Shown here piece after piece: positions 9,501 to 18,186 of a DNA stretch of 64,000 nt. The stretch's first letter is position 1. Every line of letters starts with the position of its first letter. The stretch is from the NCBI GenBank assembly GCA_964371035.1, contig CAYJLG010000012.1, forward strand, positions 5,300 to 69,299, in the 5' to 3' direction. The notes under the pieces were generated by a model, which ran no database searches, was not told the DNA's origin, and saw only the letters and a list, made by a program, of their open reading frames with translations. Source of the stretch: UBA1535 sp964371035. GTDB taxonomy: Bacteria; Bacillota; Clostridia; Tissierellales; Sedimentibacteraceae. The position numbers and the translations under genes were made by a program.

Positions 9501-10703
9501 GTAAGTGTCATTATCTCTAAAGCTTATCAAACTACCTTCTTCGAGTACTAACTCTATAGAGATGTCTTTTAAGTCTCTTGAATTAGTCACATTGTTGTCA
9601 AGATTCAAAGTAAGTGTAAATTCGTCATCCTTATACCCTGTTTTAGCATCATTTAACTCTATTTTTTTGTCAAATTCAGCCAAAAGTCCGAGACCTTCGC
9701 TAAGTTGATCAGCATCGAAATTTCCTACTCCATAAAGCATTTCAGCCGTGATTTCATTCTCACCTGCTGGTATAAGTATATTTTCCCAATAGAGGGCAAC
9801 CGCAGCATCAGGTACTCTGTGGTTATTTGAATAATTTGAGAAGTCTGTATATCTATCAGGAGTATACTCATAGCGAGTATTTGCCAAATTTGCCCAATGA
9901 CCGAATATCATCTTATCCGGCTCAAGGTGGTCGTTTACAGCTTCATTCAATATCAGATAACTGATCTTCTCAGGTGAAGTTTTAGAATCTAATCCTCTTA
10001 TCTGATCAGGTATTGCTTTTTGTCCTTGCGCAGGTGTTTTGTAAAAGGCAGTCTCTGTAACTATAGCTTCATCCATGATTACACTACCCGATGATTCAGC
10101 TGTAAGTGGATTTAGATATGGCGCATCCACATCATTTCCAAGTGCTGTGTCTAAAAGTACTCTTATGCTCACCGTTTCTTCTTTATCAGATTTGTTTTCA
10201 ACTTCATACGATATACCGACAGTACCGGTCTGTGTCTCTGTGATATCTACAGATAGTGCTACTCTTTGAGTTATAACATAATCGTATAACTCATATGATG
10301 TAGTGATTAGTTGTCCACCGTCTGATATTACAGGTGTGTTGAGTTTAGTATGGATTTCTAAGCCTAAAAAATCATAACTCTTACCGAATATGTAGTCTTT
10401 GGCATCTTCACCTGTTCCTATTCTTATAGTTGTAAATGATGTCGCCACACTTTTTTGTAAATCATCTCTGTACAAAAGAGGAATGTTGTCATCAAGTTCT
10501 TTTAGTGGATTACCCTCCAAAGTTTCGACAGAAAATCCACCCGTCGCAGCGTTTATAGAGTATTTTATAAAGTCATTTTGTATACTGTAAATATCACCAT
10601 CAACATCCGCACTCACTTCTTGCATAAAGGGTGTGAGGGGTATACTTGTAAACAAGTATACCAACACCATTATAAATGATATTATTCTTTTTCCCATTTT
10701 CAT
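3540..10703 (-). CDS. Giant SLH-anchored surface protein (2387 aa)
   Basis: A secreted cell-wall protein with a signal peptide (hydrophobic stretch at about residues 6-25, cleavage near SADVDGD). It starts at an ATG preceded by AAGGAG. After a large unassigned beta-rich N-terminal region come a Gly/Ser/Asn/Asp low-complexity linker (about 821-918), a hydrophobic beta-rich region, a Thr/Gly-rich linker (about 1103-1146), a fibronectin-III-like stretch (about 1545-1670), Ig-like segments, a FIVAR-like helical pair (about 2018-2091), a small beta-repeat domain and three SLH domains (about 2172-2368). SLH domains bind pyruvylated wall polysaccharide, so the protein is displayed outside. It lies 20 bp after the 2415 aa gene and is almost certainly cotranscribed. 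Adhesion or matrix function is inferred; no catalytic motif was recognised. Confidence 0.85.
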   Translation of the reverse strand: MKMGKRIISFIMVLVYLFTSIPLTPFMQEVSADVDGDIYSIQNDFIKYSINAATGGFSVETLEGNPLKELDDNIPLLYRDDLQKSVATSFTTIRIGTGEDAKDYIFGKSYDFLGLEIHTKLNTPVISDGGQLITTSYELYDYVITQRVALSVDITETQTGTVGISYEVENKSDKEETVSIRVLLDTALGNDVDAPYLNPLTAESSGSVIMDEAIVTETAFYKTPAQGQKAIPDQIRGLDSKTSPEKISYLILNEAVNDHLEPDKMIFGHWANLANTRYEYTPDRYTDFSNYSNNHRVPDAAVALYWENILIPAGENEITAEMLYGVGNFDADQLSEGLGLLAEFDKKIELNDAKTGYKDDEFTLTLNLDNNVTNSRDLKDISIELVLEEGSLISFRDNDTYNKNFTELKEGAEPLDVTFKLKVAPSEKLTAEAFAIGITATATSEDGIDEPVTYSIGKNLLIPGIKNSKHTVNMAEVAPKIVYTEGTKNITVAGNMEELKALQGTDDWALWLVHENGKNTDGTRNDQDAKNVEINKSRIAFLDEDYTALSISTSAELVVGDYEIVFEFDEGGPVGGLHDTFGKSLKASKTFEVSNDEKYKIRSYGIMTLVRTKGGSQGNYNYSFVPFDTETAYNAFLDGGSAVDVDNIPVEADEVLLVIRGNIQEATDNGETYYTASPVDSNITINNILTYVGNTPLIMRKSDTSADDYELKVSGDGLIKVVDSIDVWNSDWSLSVENSNKYSLRGDDGSTTMTLNLEGVGYMLQAVAGFLIEMKFGELSAEYSYEEGSNTKVENIAYGISFGGRISLPIMNPSSKSKNDTAETNVRTADTDGAGSNNGNSGDSGSTGDNNGSSGDSGNSDNSGSNNDPDEEDYGLADLFNEEDGSQNNDADTGSIDTNSSSGSSGNTGSSSSSSNGGKEEGVSASGTLTAEIEDILYGQSLDNLEDIGFVGIDTTVEIGLPADLLGSLISNAPGVSASLTIDTISPQEYTLDMALALKVIECEGTLSFAETEINGAQKIVPDMIAFYIRDGLKIPLAPPTPLFMTGLGGGISNLADTIGGEFKELPPITILLGMNLELVEVLVGQLDGSFSLEGLTIEGNFGLESFGKTNTGSTGNPGGNTGTGGQTDSTTTDVTDVTTGNSGIDISATLNARWIDPVEFSISGEVSVIGGLLKGRLSIIIAPDYFYGYAMVGVFIPDSIPVIGGLEVASVEAAVSTDFIGANVTLIGIKFGAIYYWDGEYSFGGAVDLSPRARMATFNQPQVTVNESGERVHAIYGTNIKPIETTPVEPIAMRNQGVSLASLNIINSAVLLANNNLKTATVDVTDATGADSLLIEIPFSGGFAPKASDVTLETPGGQTIHMVESDGVGGGNYLAQFMPNGSSSMYISVTGENAQYIKNGDWTVNIVDTRGKLTLGNIQFNSASNISEVSATSFERTGGTDSFIIDKVSYTVENSTATDGTVNVYLTQNKNALGTTDLGTVVASKELDNGIAANGEITNITLPEGFESGEYYVITTLSVDTGGMSSAISADSFTFVNPNLPKPVAGVTVGYAGDGELYVDITDAEGYNDIANPNDNYTHYLVEIVEEDGTSTNIMGQFVAGQEDIFLGKGQTISSFTGIDEDGETTGDEEVTVEGLKPGVTYKAVVRTLREEPEDGLEMNKYFYGTEMTSSSNSIEMPEIDIPVLESVESNISRDTVDSNAPIIVSEDELRITYKFDRPVWMVWDANGEERTAGEFKEEWNIVHPLVDGKYVVDFKVFGANKDSATSADYKDKLNAVLGFETDTTSPVLSLTESVKEDIKNSARTRVTPTTTKVANNIVMAENNGDYTITGITEVTAALSTNAPNATVDTDHDGSFKITGNVGTAGVLEVTITAKDKAGNESIILVNVINSSLSTINEITLYQRVENEDGSTDLVKVEEVTDAEHPHFGYPYLEIGYFDTVELVAVYEDGNNVIEIENTTVTWEILYEKNKIRFYDGTLTAIDLGETAVGASLPVGVYTDASGDTSISTLDASVIINVVEGNKDELIKAVNDAKASLANPKNASSADKAALQKAIDEAQAVLDAERATPEEIQKALEDLLEAITDFETAKNQSSGSGSNSIYAKITAEAGENGRVELSHDLVRKGTSLTITSIPDAGYEVASVEVNGKYYSNENVITIPSVNEDLYIYVTFAKAWVSEFSDVANDAWYYDAVRFVYSEGLMNGTGGGLFSPNTNLNRGMLVTILGRMAEADVENLESIYDDVKEGMFYSQYATWATLAGITSGTGENNFSPERDITREEMAAMIYRFIVFAGGKLDPNDEYEIGFADSSSISGWAYEAITYLTKEGVLNGKPGNIFDPKGQATRAEIATVIQRLVRLMTQYELEVGPVSLPETEEVLETETEQGQE

Positions 10704-10723
10704 AAATTAGCTCCTTCCCTCAC

Positions 10724-13700
10724 TTAATTGTTAAGATAAACTCTAAGAGTGAAGTAATCAGCAGTATCTGTTTGTACATAGAACGTGTACCAGCTGTTTT
10801 CCAACCCTTGGGTATCTACTGTAAATTCATTGTAACCATTGTTTTCCAACACTATTACTCCATCATCAGAACCTAAGCCCTTCATCTGACCCATAGTGTA
10901 TCCACCCTTTGCATATTTAGCATATGCGTTTCCACCGTCGTAGTTTTCTACAGATACTGTTATCTCATCTCCCGATACAATTATACGATTACTGCTATCC
11001 GGGAACATTCCGTTTACTAAAGCAATGCTGTCAAATCTGCTTACAAGAGTGATTGTTCTTACAAATTCAGTCTTGTTGCCTACTTCATCATATACAGTAT
11101 ATATAGCTCTGTACGGCTTTGTCTTGTCATATTTTGTGATTGCCGAAGGTTGTATCTCAGTACCTGTTGAGTCTTGATAAGTCAATATAACTTTGTCTGT
11201 CAAATCTACATCAGAATCTTCGCCCGGCTGTTCATCATATGCTTTATAATCATTAAGCATACTTGCATCAAATCTCGGTCCTGCATTCTCATTTTCATAG
11301 AATACTAAATTCTCAAGAGCTTCGTTCGTATCTTTGTCAACTAACGCAGGAGGTGTCTTATCTATTAGATATATACCTACTCCGTATGAGTCATGTAACT
11401 GATTTTTAGACTTTAAGTTGAAGAAGAAAGTTCCGTTTTCATCATATTCTAATATATGTTCTGTGCTGTAGCTCTCCTCTCCGCCTATATAAGCAGTGGC
11501 TTTATCAGTTGTGACAGTTACCGATACATCTTGGTTTGTAGCAGGAGTTTCAGTTTTATCATCCGCTATGATATAGCCTACTTCGTCTAATAAATCAGGT
11601 GTTTCCAAATCACGTGTAAATGTTATAGGGGTCAATATAGCGTCACCGTTAACATCTGTTGTAGGTTTGTTTGTATTCGGGTCTATCGTGTAGTGACCGT
11701 ATTTTACTTCTACTTTTGTTATCTTAGGGTTTACTTTGTCAATATCGTTTGTGTCTACCGTTACAGATAATTCTTGTGCCAGTCCCGTGTTATCATAAAC
11801 TACAAATTTGTAGTCACCTGTATCTTTCAATTCGAAAGTTGAATAATCTCCTTCTTCTGTTTTAACAGGCTTTGCTACACCTCTGTGAATTACAGTCAAA
11901 TCTTTTAAATCAGGTGCAAATGTCAATATTTTGCCATCAGCATCAACAGGATTTCCATTGAGATATACTTGTTCAAAATGAACTGTAAGTTTTAATTTAT
12001 CTGTATCCGGTGTTTCTACAAGCCTCAAATTCGGCGGAATGTTGTTTATGTTTGTGACATTGACAAGTGCTAGCCCCGCATTTCCGTATTCATCTGCAAA
12101 TTCTACAGTTACTGCACCATTGTCAGTAAATATTACTTTTGAAGTGAATGTATCTACTCTATAGTCACTAAAGCCTTGATTTGCAGGTATAACATTTGTT
12201 ATCGTGACATTTTCTTTGTTAAATATCAATGTCGCTATCACATCTCTTGTAGTGCTCTTAGTAGGGTCTACATTGTAGCTCACTATAGCTGTAGGCGAAG
12301 TAGTATCTATATTACTTACAGTAAATCCAACTATAGATTTATTTCCTACTATATCTGTTGCTGTGACGGTGTAGTTTCCGTTTGTGTTTATTTTAGCTCC
12401 TACTGTGCCACCTGTTGCAGGGATATTTAATTCTGCGTTTGCTAAGTTTCCTCCCGAAAGTATAACACTTTCAAGACCGCTTCCCTGTACGTTTCCATCT
12501 TCTAAGTCATTTGCAGTTATTTGTACAGTTATAGGTTGATTTGTCTTTTTAGTATTTTCATCGTCTATGCTGTATGAAACTGTAGGCATCTTGCTGTCAA
12601 ACTTATCATAAGAAACTGGGATTTCATATGTATATCCGTAACTGTCGCTTATAACAAATGTAAACGAGTTGTTTCTCGCAGTCAAAGTTCTTTGTCCTAA
12701 TCCACCATTGTTGTAGATATATAGGCCTCTGTAATCAGGAGAATAATAACTATCTGCATCTTTAAGTTCTATTACCGCTCTTACTTCTTGATAAAATTTA
12801 GTATTATCTGTCAGTTGTTTATATGTTCCATCCGTGTCTTTATATTCGTATTTCAAAGTAAAGTCTGTTGTGTCTATAGGGTCTTTGTTGATGTTATATA
12901 CAGCTAAAGCTCCATCTCCTACTCCGTCCATAGGAATTTGGAATAATCCTACATTGTTGACTGCAGTTATAAATAGTTCTCCATTTTCTTCAAATTTTCT
13001 TGTAAATATGACTTGCCCACCTTTTAAACTTATGCTCTCATTAGCTTCAAGCTCTGAGATATCACTATTTGTAAATATTTCTCCTTCATCATATCTAATT
13101 TTAGACAAATCTATTGTACGTATTGGATCAATGTTTTCATACATATCACCATAATCATCAAAGAAGTTAAGCGCCGAAATACCTGTGATATCAGAAATTG
13201 TACTACCACCACGCACTATATTGTCTATGTCATAAATTCTTAAATTAACATCGACCGAACCAATAGTAGGCGTAGTCACACTCTTTTCGACTAAGATAGT
13301 AGGAACAGTCACGTCTTCAAAACTTATAGTATATGTATTTAACTGTTGCACATAGCTACTTTCTATGCTTGGGTCAAGGTAACTACCTTCGCTGTCTTTT
13401 TGTAAATGATATGAGTAAAATGTCATTGATTTATCTTTTGATATAGATTCTGCATTTATAGTAAATATAAGCTGAGAATATTTCGTATTACTCAATTCAA
13501 CAATATCTTTCGCTAATATAGTAGAAGCATAATTATATCTAAAATCGTTATATGCATCATCTGCTTCTATGACAGAGCTTTGATTAAGAATATCATCATA
13601 TGAATAAAGCTTAGTATAATCAGGATCAACTTTCAAATACTCTATAGCCGAAGTTGTGGTAGCATCCGATTTTGCCGTAATTGCAATTCGCAAATAATCA

Positions 13701-16700
13701 TTACTATATCCAGCACTTCCGTAAGCGACTATATTTTCTGGATTAGTTACAGCAACATAATCGAAAGTTTCATCATCCCATTGTTGCAACTCAATATCAA
13801 CAGGAAGCCCTTCTCCAAAGGTTATATCGCCATCCTTAATTTCTATTTCTATTTTCTCATATCTGCCTATTTCATCTATGGCATAGAATGAATATGTACC
13901 GGTTTCACCCTCTTTTACAGTAAATCTAAAGTACTGCGAATATCCAGTACCATACTCTGGTGCAACACTGTGTATAGCAGTATCTACATCTCCAAGTTCA
14001 GCTGCTACTATTCCTACTTCAGCTTCTGTTATCACATATACAGGCACATCAAAGATTAAATTTACTACAGCCACATCTGTCGCTTGTTGTGGTTTGATAA
14101 CAGTAGGGCTTTCTACTTTTGCATCTTTTAGCGTAAATGCTTCATCGATTATTTCCATCAAAACATTTCCAAAATTGTCTTCTGCATATACAGCTAATTT
14201 GAATGTTCCATCTATACCTCTTGGGTATATGTTAAATCTTGTGTCGGTATTGCCTAATGGAGTGAGGTTGCTTTGATAATCTCTAACTACTTCTAAGTCT
14301 GTATTGTCAAAATCTTCTTCCGTCACTTCTATAGCATCTGCATCTACAAGCGCAAATCTAACACTGTTTTCTATTGCACTATTTATCTCAACTTGAAGTT
14401 TTCCATGAGTTCTGTCTCCTACAGTTTCAACTTCTATATGTTCATCAGAAAGTGTAGGAGGTTCTTTGTCTATATTGCTCACTTTAAGAGGTATTTCCAC
14501 CATATTTCCAGCTTTGTCATATGCTTTGATTACATCATCTACATTGTTTGCAATCTCAACAGTAAATGTAGGGTATCCCGCTACATCGTATTCGACATCT
14601 TTTCCTATGATTATATCATCATTTTCAGACACGAGACTTAAATCACTACCGTATGAGAAATTGTCTTGTATTTTAATCTTTGCAAATATCGAATCTCCTG
14701 TAGGTATAGCATTTAGTTCTTCTAAAGAGTATTCAGGAGATACATTATCATATACTAAGTCTATAGCTACTGTTGCAGCTGTATTTTCAAGTACCGAATT
14801 TATACCGCTATTTTGGCTTCCACTATTGAAGTATATAACTTCTCCATTTCTAACATATGCATCATGTGCTATAGCTACTTTGAAATATAAAGTATTTTCG
14901 CCTGTATTTAACACAGCAGGAGATTCATTTAGTGTAAATGTTGCAGCAGCAGTATTTTCATTTATATCTACTTCCAATCTACCAGGCACTTCATCCTGAG
15001 GAGTTCTGTCTATATTATCATCTCTATAAGTGTTGATCCACTCAGGTGAATAGTTTACTCCGTCTGTAGAAACTTTATAGTATACAGTCTGCCATGCATA
15101 ACTTCCAAGATAAACCGGTCTGTAGAATGATTCTTTAACATCAAACCTAATTTTAAAATCATTGTCATTAGTTACTAATATTTGATTTTCTGCAGATTCA
15201 CTCAAATTTGTAGTGACTTCAACCTCAGGTTCTTCACTTCTGATGAAAATTCTGTCTGTAATTACAGTTGTAGTCCTATCATGTATATCTGTTGCATTTA
15301 TTCTAAATATATACACACCCGATTCTTCAGGGCTAATCGTTATATTTGGGTTAGCAGGTAAAGCTTCGCCTACTTCATCTATAATCACAACTTCTTCACT
15401 CATTATGTCTCCGCGAGGTGTTTCAAGTCTGTAAGTTACTCTCTTAAGAGGAGATGCATCTGTTATATTGTAGTTTACAATATTTTGAGTAGCTATAGGA
15501 TCATTATGGTCTAAATTAACAGTTATCACAGGAGCTTCTGCATCTAATTTGAAGTCTTGTGAGAATTTTTCGCTCTCCAACCCCGAACCCATATTTTTAA
15601 AATGATAATTAACTGTCATAGTGCCGCCTGATTGACTCAAGAAAAGACTATCTTCATAGTAGCCTCCCACTATACTTTGGCCTGTAGGTGTGATTTCACC
15701 TCTTTTAGTTCCACTTTCTCCTATGATTTCATATACAAGTTTTGTATCGTTTTTCATTCTGAAGTTTAGGTAATAATGATCATTAGGATAGTTTGCAAAC
15801 TCTGCTTCCACTGTCATTACTCCCTCAGGATCTTTATTGTTGATATAGATATCTGAGAAGAAATAACCGTCTTGATTTTTTTCATCTATATACAATGTCG
15901 TTTCTTTTCTCGAATCATTGCCTGCATCATCTACAGTATAGTAGTATAGTCTTCCATCAATAATTTCATCTTTTTTCGCCGCCATTACAGCTGTAGTAGT
16001 AGGTCCGTCTTGATCTACAACAGCCCATGTCCCCCAAAGACTGTCAATTGCACCTGTAGATGGATTAGTCGGAATTTCAGGTATAGTATATACTCCTGTT
16101 GCGTCTGGTTTTACAAAGCAGTAGTACAATCTTCCACTATTTGATATATCCGATATATCGAACTTATACTCAGCTTTTATGCCTACCTTATCGACATTCA
16201 AGCCTACTCTCGGAGCTAAGTAATCTACATTCATCGGTATGCTTGCATTAGAATCATTGGCAGCTCTGTCTTTTGCCTCTATTTCTAAAGTATAGTTGCC
16301 TTCTTCTCTATTTTTCAAGAAAAATTCATAATTAGGAGAGTTATCTGTAGTTCCCTTTACATATGGTGATTTATCAGCATTTGTAGTGGCAACAATTTGT
16401 GCTTCACTTCCATTTTCATCAACTAATTTAAACGAAAAGAGATCCTCTACATTATCTATGTATGGATTGTCATCTACAGATTTACCATTCACCATAGAAT
16501 CAAAAGATAAGTCAAAAGATTTTCCTTTAGAGTACTCTAAAAATGTATCAATATCCTCTGTTCCAGAATCTATTACGGTAATTGTTTCAGCACCCTGTGT
16601 ATCTATCTTATAGTTACTCGTAACCCCTGTACCCGGTTTAAAATCTTCATTTACATATGTATACGTCCGCCCATCATAAGATGTAACATTATCTAGTTCT

Positions 16701-17971
16701 ATCTCAATTTGTTTACCGTCTCCCTCAGCATTTGAAAAGTCAGGAGGTATAGGGAATTCTATCATCACATATTCTGCTCCCGGTGTATGCTGTGCCTTTT
16801 TACCTATTGTATAATCGTTTGTATTTCCCGCATAATACATGCGTGCTTCTGAAAAAGCAAAATTTTTGGCTATGTTTGTCGGGCTATAGTTATTGGCATT
16901 TGGTTTTTGCACTGTAGTTATAATAGGTATTTTTATTTTTACAGTATCATTGTCTTCAACATTATCTTCGTTGAAGTAGTAAACATTGTTAATATGCTGT
17001 CCTGCTTCATTTGCGTTGGAAACCTCAGGAGTACCCAAATCAAAAGAAGTTCTCACTATAGAGTGTGTAGATGAAAAACTTCTTCCTATATTATAATACG
17101 ATCCGAAGGTAAGAGTCGTTGTAACATCAACTCTATATACGCCATCCAACTTCATTTTTGCGAGCAACTCATCTTTATTTACCGTATATTCATACACGCT
17201 GTCGCCTATATCAAAGTCAAAATATATAGGGCTTGTAGTCTTGCTTGTTCCTACTATACTGTTTGCATCCCATGATAAATTTTTATCTCCTATAGCATTT
17301 ATACTCAAAGTCATGGTAGGGTCGCCTAACAGATGCCTAACATCATATGCTCCTCCATACTGGTCATCAATCATGCCATTCCATGAGAGTGTGTATGCGC
17401 CCGCCTCATGTTCCGAAAAATACGCTCTTCCAGCTAAAGCAGTAGATAGATCTCCTACAGACACAACGTCTCTTTTAAAACTGTGTGAATCCCAATCATG
17501 TGTCCATTTTGTAGCCCAATTTTTTCCATGTTGCAACCATCCATTTATATATTGATGTGCTACCAAATTAGTTCCTGACAATCTAACTTCAAAGTAATCC
17601 ACTCTGACAGCATTAACAAACAAACCTTTTTTCACGTGTCTAAGTCCAAAAGATTCAATTTCCCATGGAGCTGCAAAAACACTAAATGTTTTTGTATATG
17701 TTTTGCCGTTATCAAAGTTATTACCTATAGTTGTTACGTGCTCTGTTCCGTCCTTTTCTTTTATGACAAAATCCATGTAGTCATTAGTTCCTGAGTTGCC
17801 ATCGACACTATGATCGGACACTTTAAACTTCATCTCATAGGTGTATACTCCCAAATTGTTCACTACTGCACCCGCCTCCATATCAAACACAAAATTTGAC
17901 ATGATCATCGTAAACGCTAAAATGAAACATACTACTTTCTTTAATTTTTTTGCTAATAAATCAATCTTCAT
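10724..17971 (-). CDS. Giant secreted multi-Ig-like protein (2415 aa)
   Basis: The N-terminus has a lysine-rich start, then a hydrophobic segment (about residues 13-27) typical of a signal peptide, with cleavage near EAGAVV. From about residue 590 to 2205 there are at least ten domain junctions of the kind D-x-x-x-P-x (for example DKEPPT, DTTSPT, DKTPPA), typical of tandem bacterial Ig-like domains in surface proteins. I see no SLH, LPxTG or other C-terminal anchor; the sequence ends YFTLRVYLNN. The start is fixed by AGGAGGG three bases before the ATG. Because it is followed closely by an SLH protein of nearly equal length, it may be held at the surface through that partner; this is inference. 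Confidence 0.82.
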   Translation of the reverse strand: MKIDLLAKKLKKVVCFILAFTMIMSNFVFDMEAGAVVNNLGVYTYEMKFKVSDHSVDGNSGTNDYMDFVIKEKDGTEHVTTIGNNFDNGKTYTKTFSVFAAPWEIESFGLRHVKKGLFVNAVRVDYFEVRLSGTNLVAHQYINGWLQHGKNWATKWTHDWDSHSFKRDVVSVGDLSTALAGRAYFSEHEAGAYTLSWNGMIDDQYGGAYDVRHLLGDPTMTLSINAIGDKNLSWDANSIVGTSKTTSPIYFDFDIGDSVYEYTVNKDELLAKMKLDGVYRVDVTTTLTFGSYYNIGRSFSSTHSIVRTSFDLGTPEVSNANEAGQHINNVYYFNEDNVEDNDTVKIKIPIITTVQKPNANNYSPTNIAKNFAFSEARMYYAGNTNDYTIGKKAQHTPGAEYVMIEFPIPPDFSNAEGDGKQIEIELDNVTSYDGRTYTYVNEDFKPGTGVTSNYKIDTQGAETITVIDSGTEDIDTFLEYSKGKSFDLSFDSMVNGKSVDDNPYIDNVEDLFSFKLVDENGSEAQIVATTNADKSPYVKGTTDNSPNYEFFLKNREEGNYTLEIEAKDRAANDSNASIPMNVDYLAPRVGLNVDKVGIKAEYKFDISDISNSGRLYYCFVKPDATGVYTIPEIPTNPSTGAIDSLWGTWAVVDQDGPTTTAVMAAKKDEIIDGRLYYYTVDDAGNDSRKETTLYIDEKNQDGYFFSDIYINNKDPEGVMTVEAEFANYPNDHYYLNFRMKNDTKLVYEIIGESGTKRGEITPTGQSIVGGYYEDSLFLSQSGGTMTVNYHFKNMGSGLESEKFSQDFKLDAEAPVITVNLDHNDPIATQNIVNYNITDASPLKRVTYRLETPRGDIMSEEVVIIDEVGEALPANPNITISPEESGVYIFRINATDIHDRTTTVITDRIFIRSEEPEVEVTTNLSESAENQILVTNDNDFKIRFDVKESFYRPVYLGSYAWQTVYYKVSTDGVNYSPEWINTYRDDNIDRTPQDEVPGRLEVDINENTAAATFTLNESPAVLNTGENTLYFKVAIAHDAYVRNGEVIYFNSGSQNSGINSVLENTAATVAIDLVYDNVSPEYSLEELNAIPTGDSIFAKIKIQDNFSYGSDLSLVSENDDIIIGKDVEYDVAGYPTFTVEIANNVDDVIKAYDKAGNMVEIPLKVSNIDKEPPTLSDEHIEVETVGDRTHGKLQVEINSAIENSVRFALVDADAIEVTEEDFDNTDLEVVRDYQSNLTPLGNTDTRFNIYPRGIDGTFKLAVYAEDNFGNVLMEIIDEAFTLKDAKVESPTVIKPQQATDVAVVNLIFDVPVYVITEAEVGIVAAELGDVDTAIHSVAPEYGTGYSQYFRFTVKEGETGTYSFYAIDEIGRYEKIEIEIKDGDITFGEGLPVDIELQQWDDETFDYVAVTNPENIVAYGSAGYSNDYLRIAITAKSDATTTSAIEYLKVDPDYTKLYSYDDILNQSSVIEADDAYNDFRYNYASTILAKDIVELSNTKYSQLIFTINAESISKDKSMTFYSYHLQKDSEGSYLDPSIESSYVQQLNTYTISFEDVTVPTILVEKSVTTPTIGSVDVNLRIYDIDNIVRGGSTISDITGISALNFFDDYGDMYENIDPIRTIDLSKIRYDEGEIFTNSDISELEANESISLKGGQVIFTRKFEENGELFITAVNNVGLFQIPMDGVGDGALAVYNINKDPIDTTDFTLKYEYKDTDGTYKQLTDNTKFYQEVRAVIELKDADSYYSPDYRGLYIYNNGGLGQRTLTARNNSFTFVISDSYGYTYEIPVSYDKFDSKMPTVSYSIDDENTKKTNQPITVQITANDLEDGNVQGSGLESVILSGGNLANAELNIPATGGTVGAKINTNGNYTVTATDIVGNKSIVGFTVSNIDTTSPTAIVSYNVDPTKSTTRDVIATLIFNKENVTITNVIPANQGFSDYRVDTFTSKVIFTDNGAVTVEFADEYGNAGLALVNVTNINNIPPNLRLVETPDTDKLKLTVHFEQVYLNGNPVDADGKILTFAPDLKDLTVIHRGVAKPVKTEEGDYSTFELKDTGDYKFVVYDNTGLAQELSVTVDTNDIDKVNPKITKVEVKYGHYTIDPNTNKPTTDVNGDAILTPITFTRDLETPDLLDEVGYIIADDKTETPATNQDVSVTVTTDKATAYIGGEESYSTEHILEYDENGTFFFNLKSKNQLHDSYGVGIYLIDKTPPALVDKDTNEALENLVFYENENAGPRFDASMLNDYKAYDEQPGEDSDVDLTDKVILTYQDSTGTEIQPSAITKYDKTKPYRAIYTVYDEVGNKTEFVRTITLVSRFDSIALVNGMFPDSSNRIIVSGDEITVSVENYDGGNAYAKYAKGGYTMGQMKGLGSDDGVIVLENNGYNEFTVDTQGLENSWYTFYVQTDTADYFTLRVYLNN

Positions 17972-18094
17972 TTTCCCTCCTGTTTAGTTATAATTTTTTT
18001 GTTTTGGATTTTATTACTGCTTAAAATAGAATTACGTTAAAATATTTGAAAACAACTTAGTTTTTAGCTAAGCGTTATTGATAAGAATAAATAT

Positions 18095-18112
18095 ACACAT
18101 GTGTTCATTATA
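18095..18112 (-). promoter_or_regulatory. Putative promoter and palindromic operator of the giant-protein operon
   Basis: On the minus strand a TATAAT (18107-18112) lies just past the response-regulator terminator, about 136 bp upstream of the 2415 aa gene. No good -35 box is seen at the expected spacing, suggesting activator dependence. A perfect 10-bp palindrome, ACACATGTGT (18095-18104), sits where transcription would start. The neighbouring response regulator is a natural candidate to act here. The remaining leader has a small CTTAG/CTAAG hairpin. Confidence 0.45.
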
Positions 18113-18119
18113 CAATAAA

Positions 18120-18163
18120 CTTTCAAAAAAATAAAGAAACCTTGCAACATTGTAAGGTTTCTT
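18120..18163 (-). terminator. Terminator after the response regulator gene
   Basis: A 10-bp stem, AAGAAACCTT with its complement (18134-18143 and 18154-18163), is followed on the minus strand by a run of seven T. It lies about 23 bp past the stop codon and separates the signalling genes from the giant surface genes. Confidence 0.8.
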
Positions 18164-18186
18164 AAAGTTTTCTTAATTCTGTTTAA

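Noticed and set aside
14466..14999. 177-codon plus-strand open frame inside the 2415 aa gene (and similar ones, for example 7633-8085 in the other giant)
   Set aside because: The Ser/Ile/Thr-rich composition is the mirror of the repetitive surface protein on the other strand; there is no independent evidence of a gene.
17972..18119. Possible cyclic-di-GMP riboswitch before the giant surface genes
   Set aside because: I looked for GEMM-type conserved segments because of the adjacent GGDEF gene, but found only AT-rich sequence, a TATAAT, a palindrome and a small hairpin.
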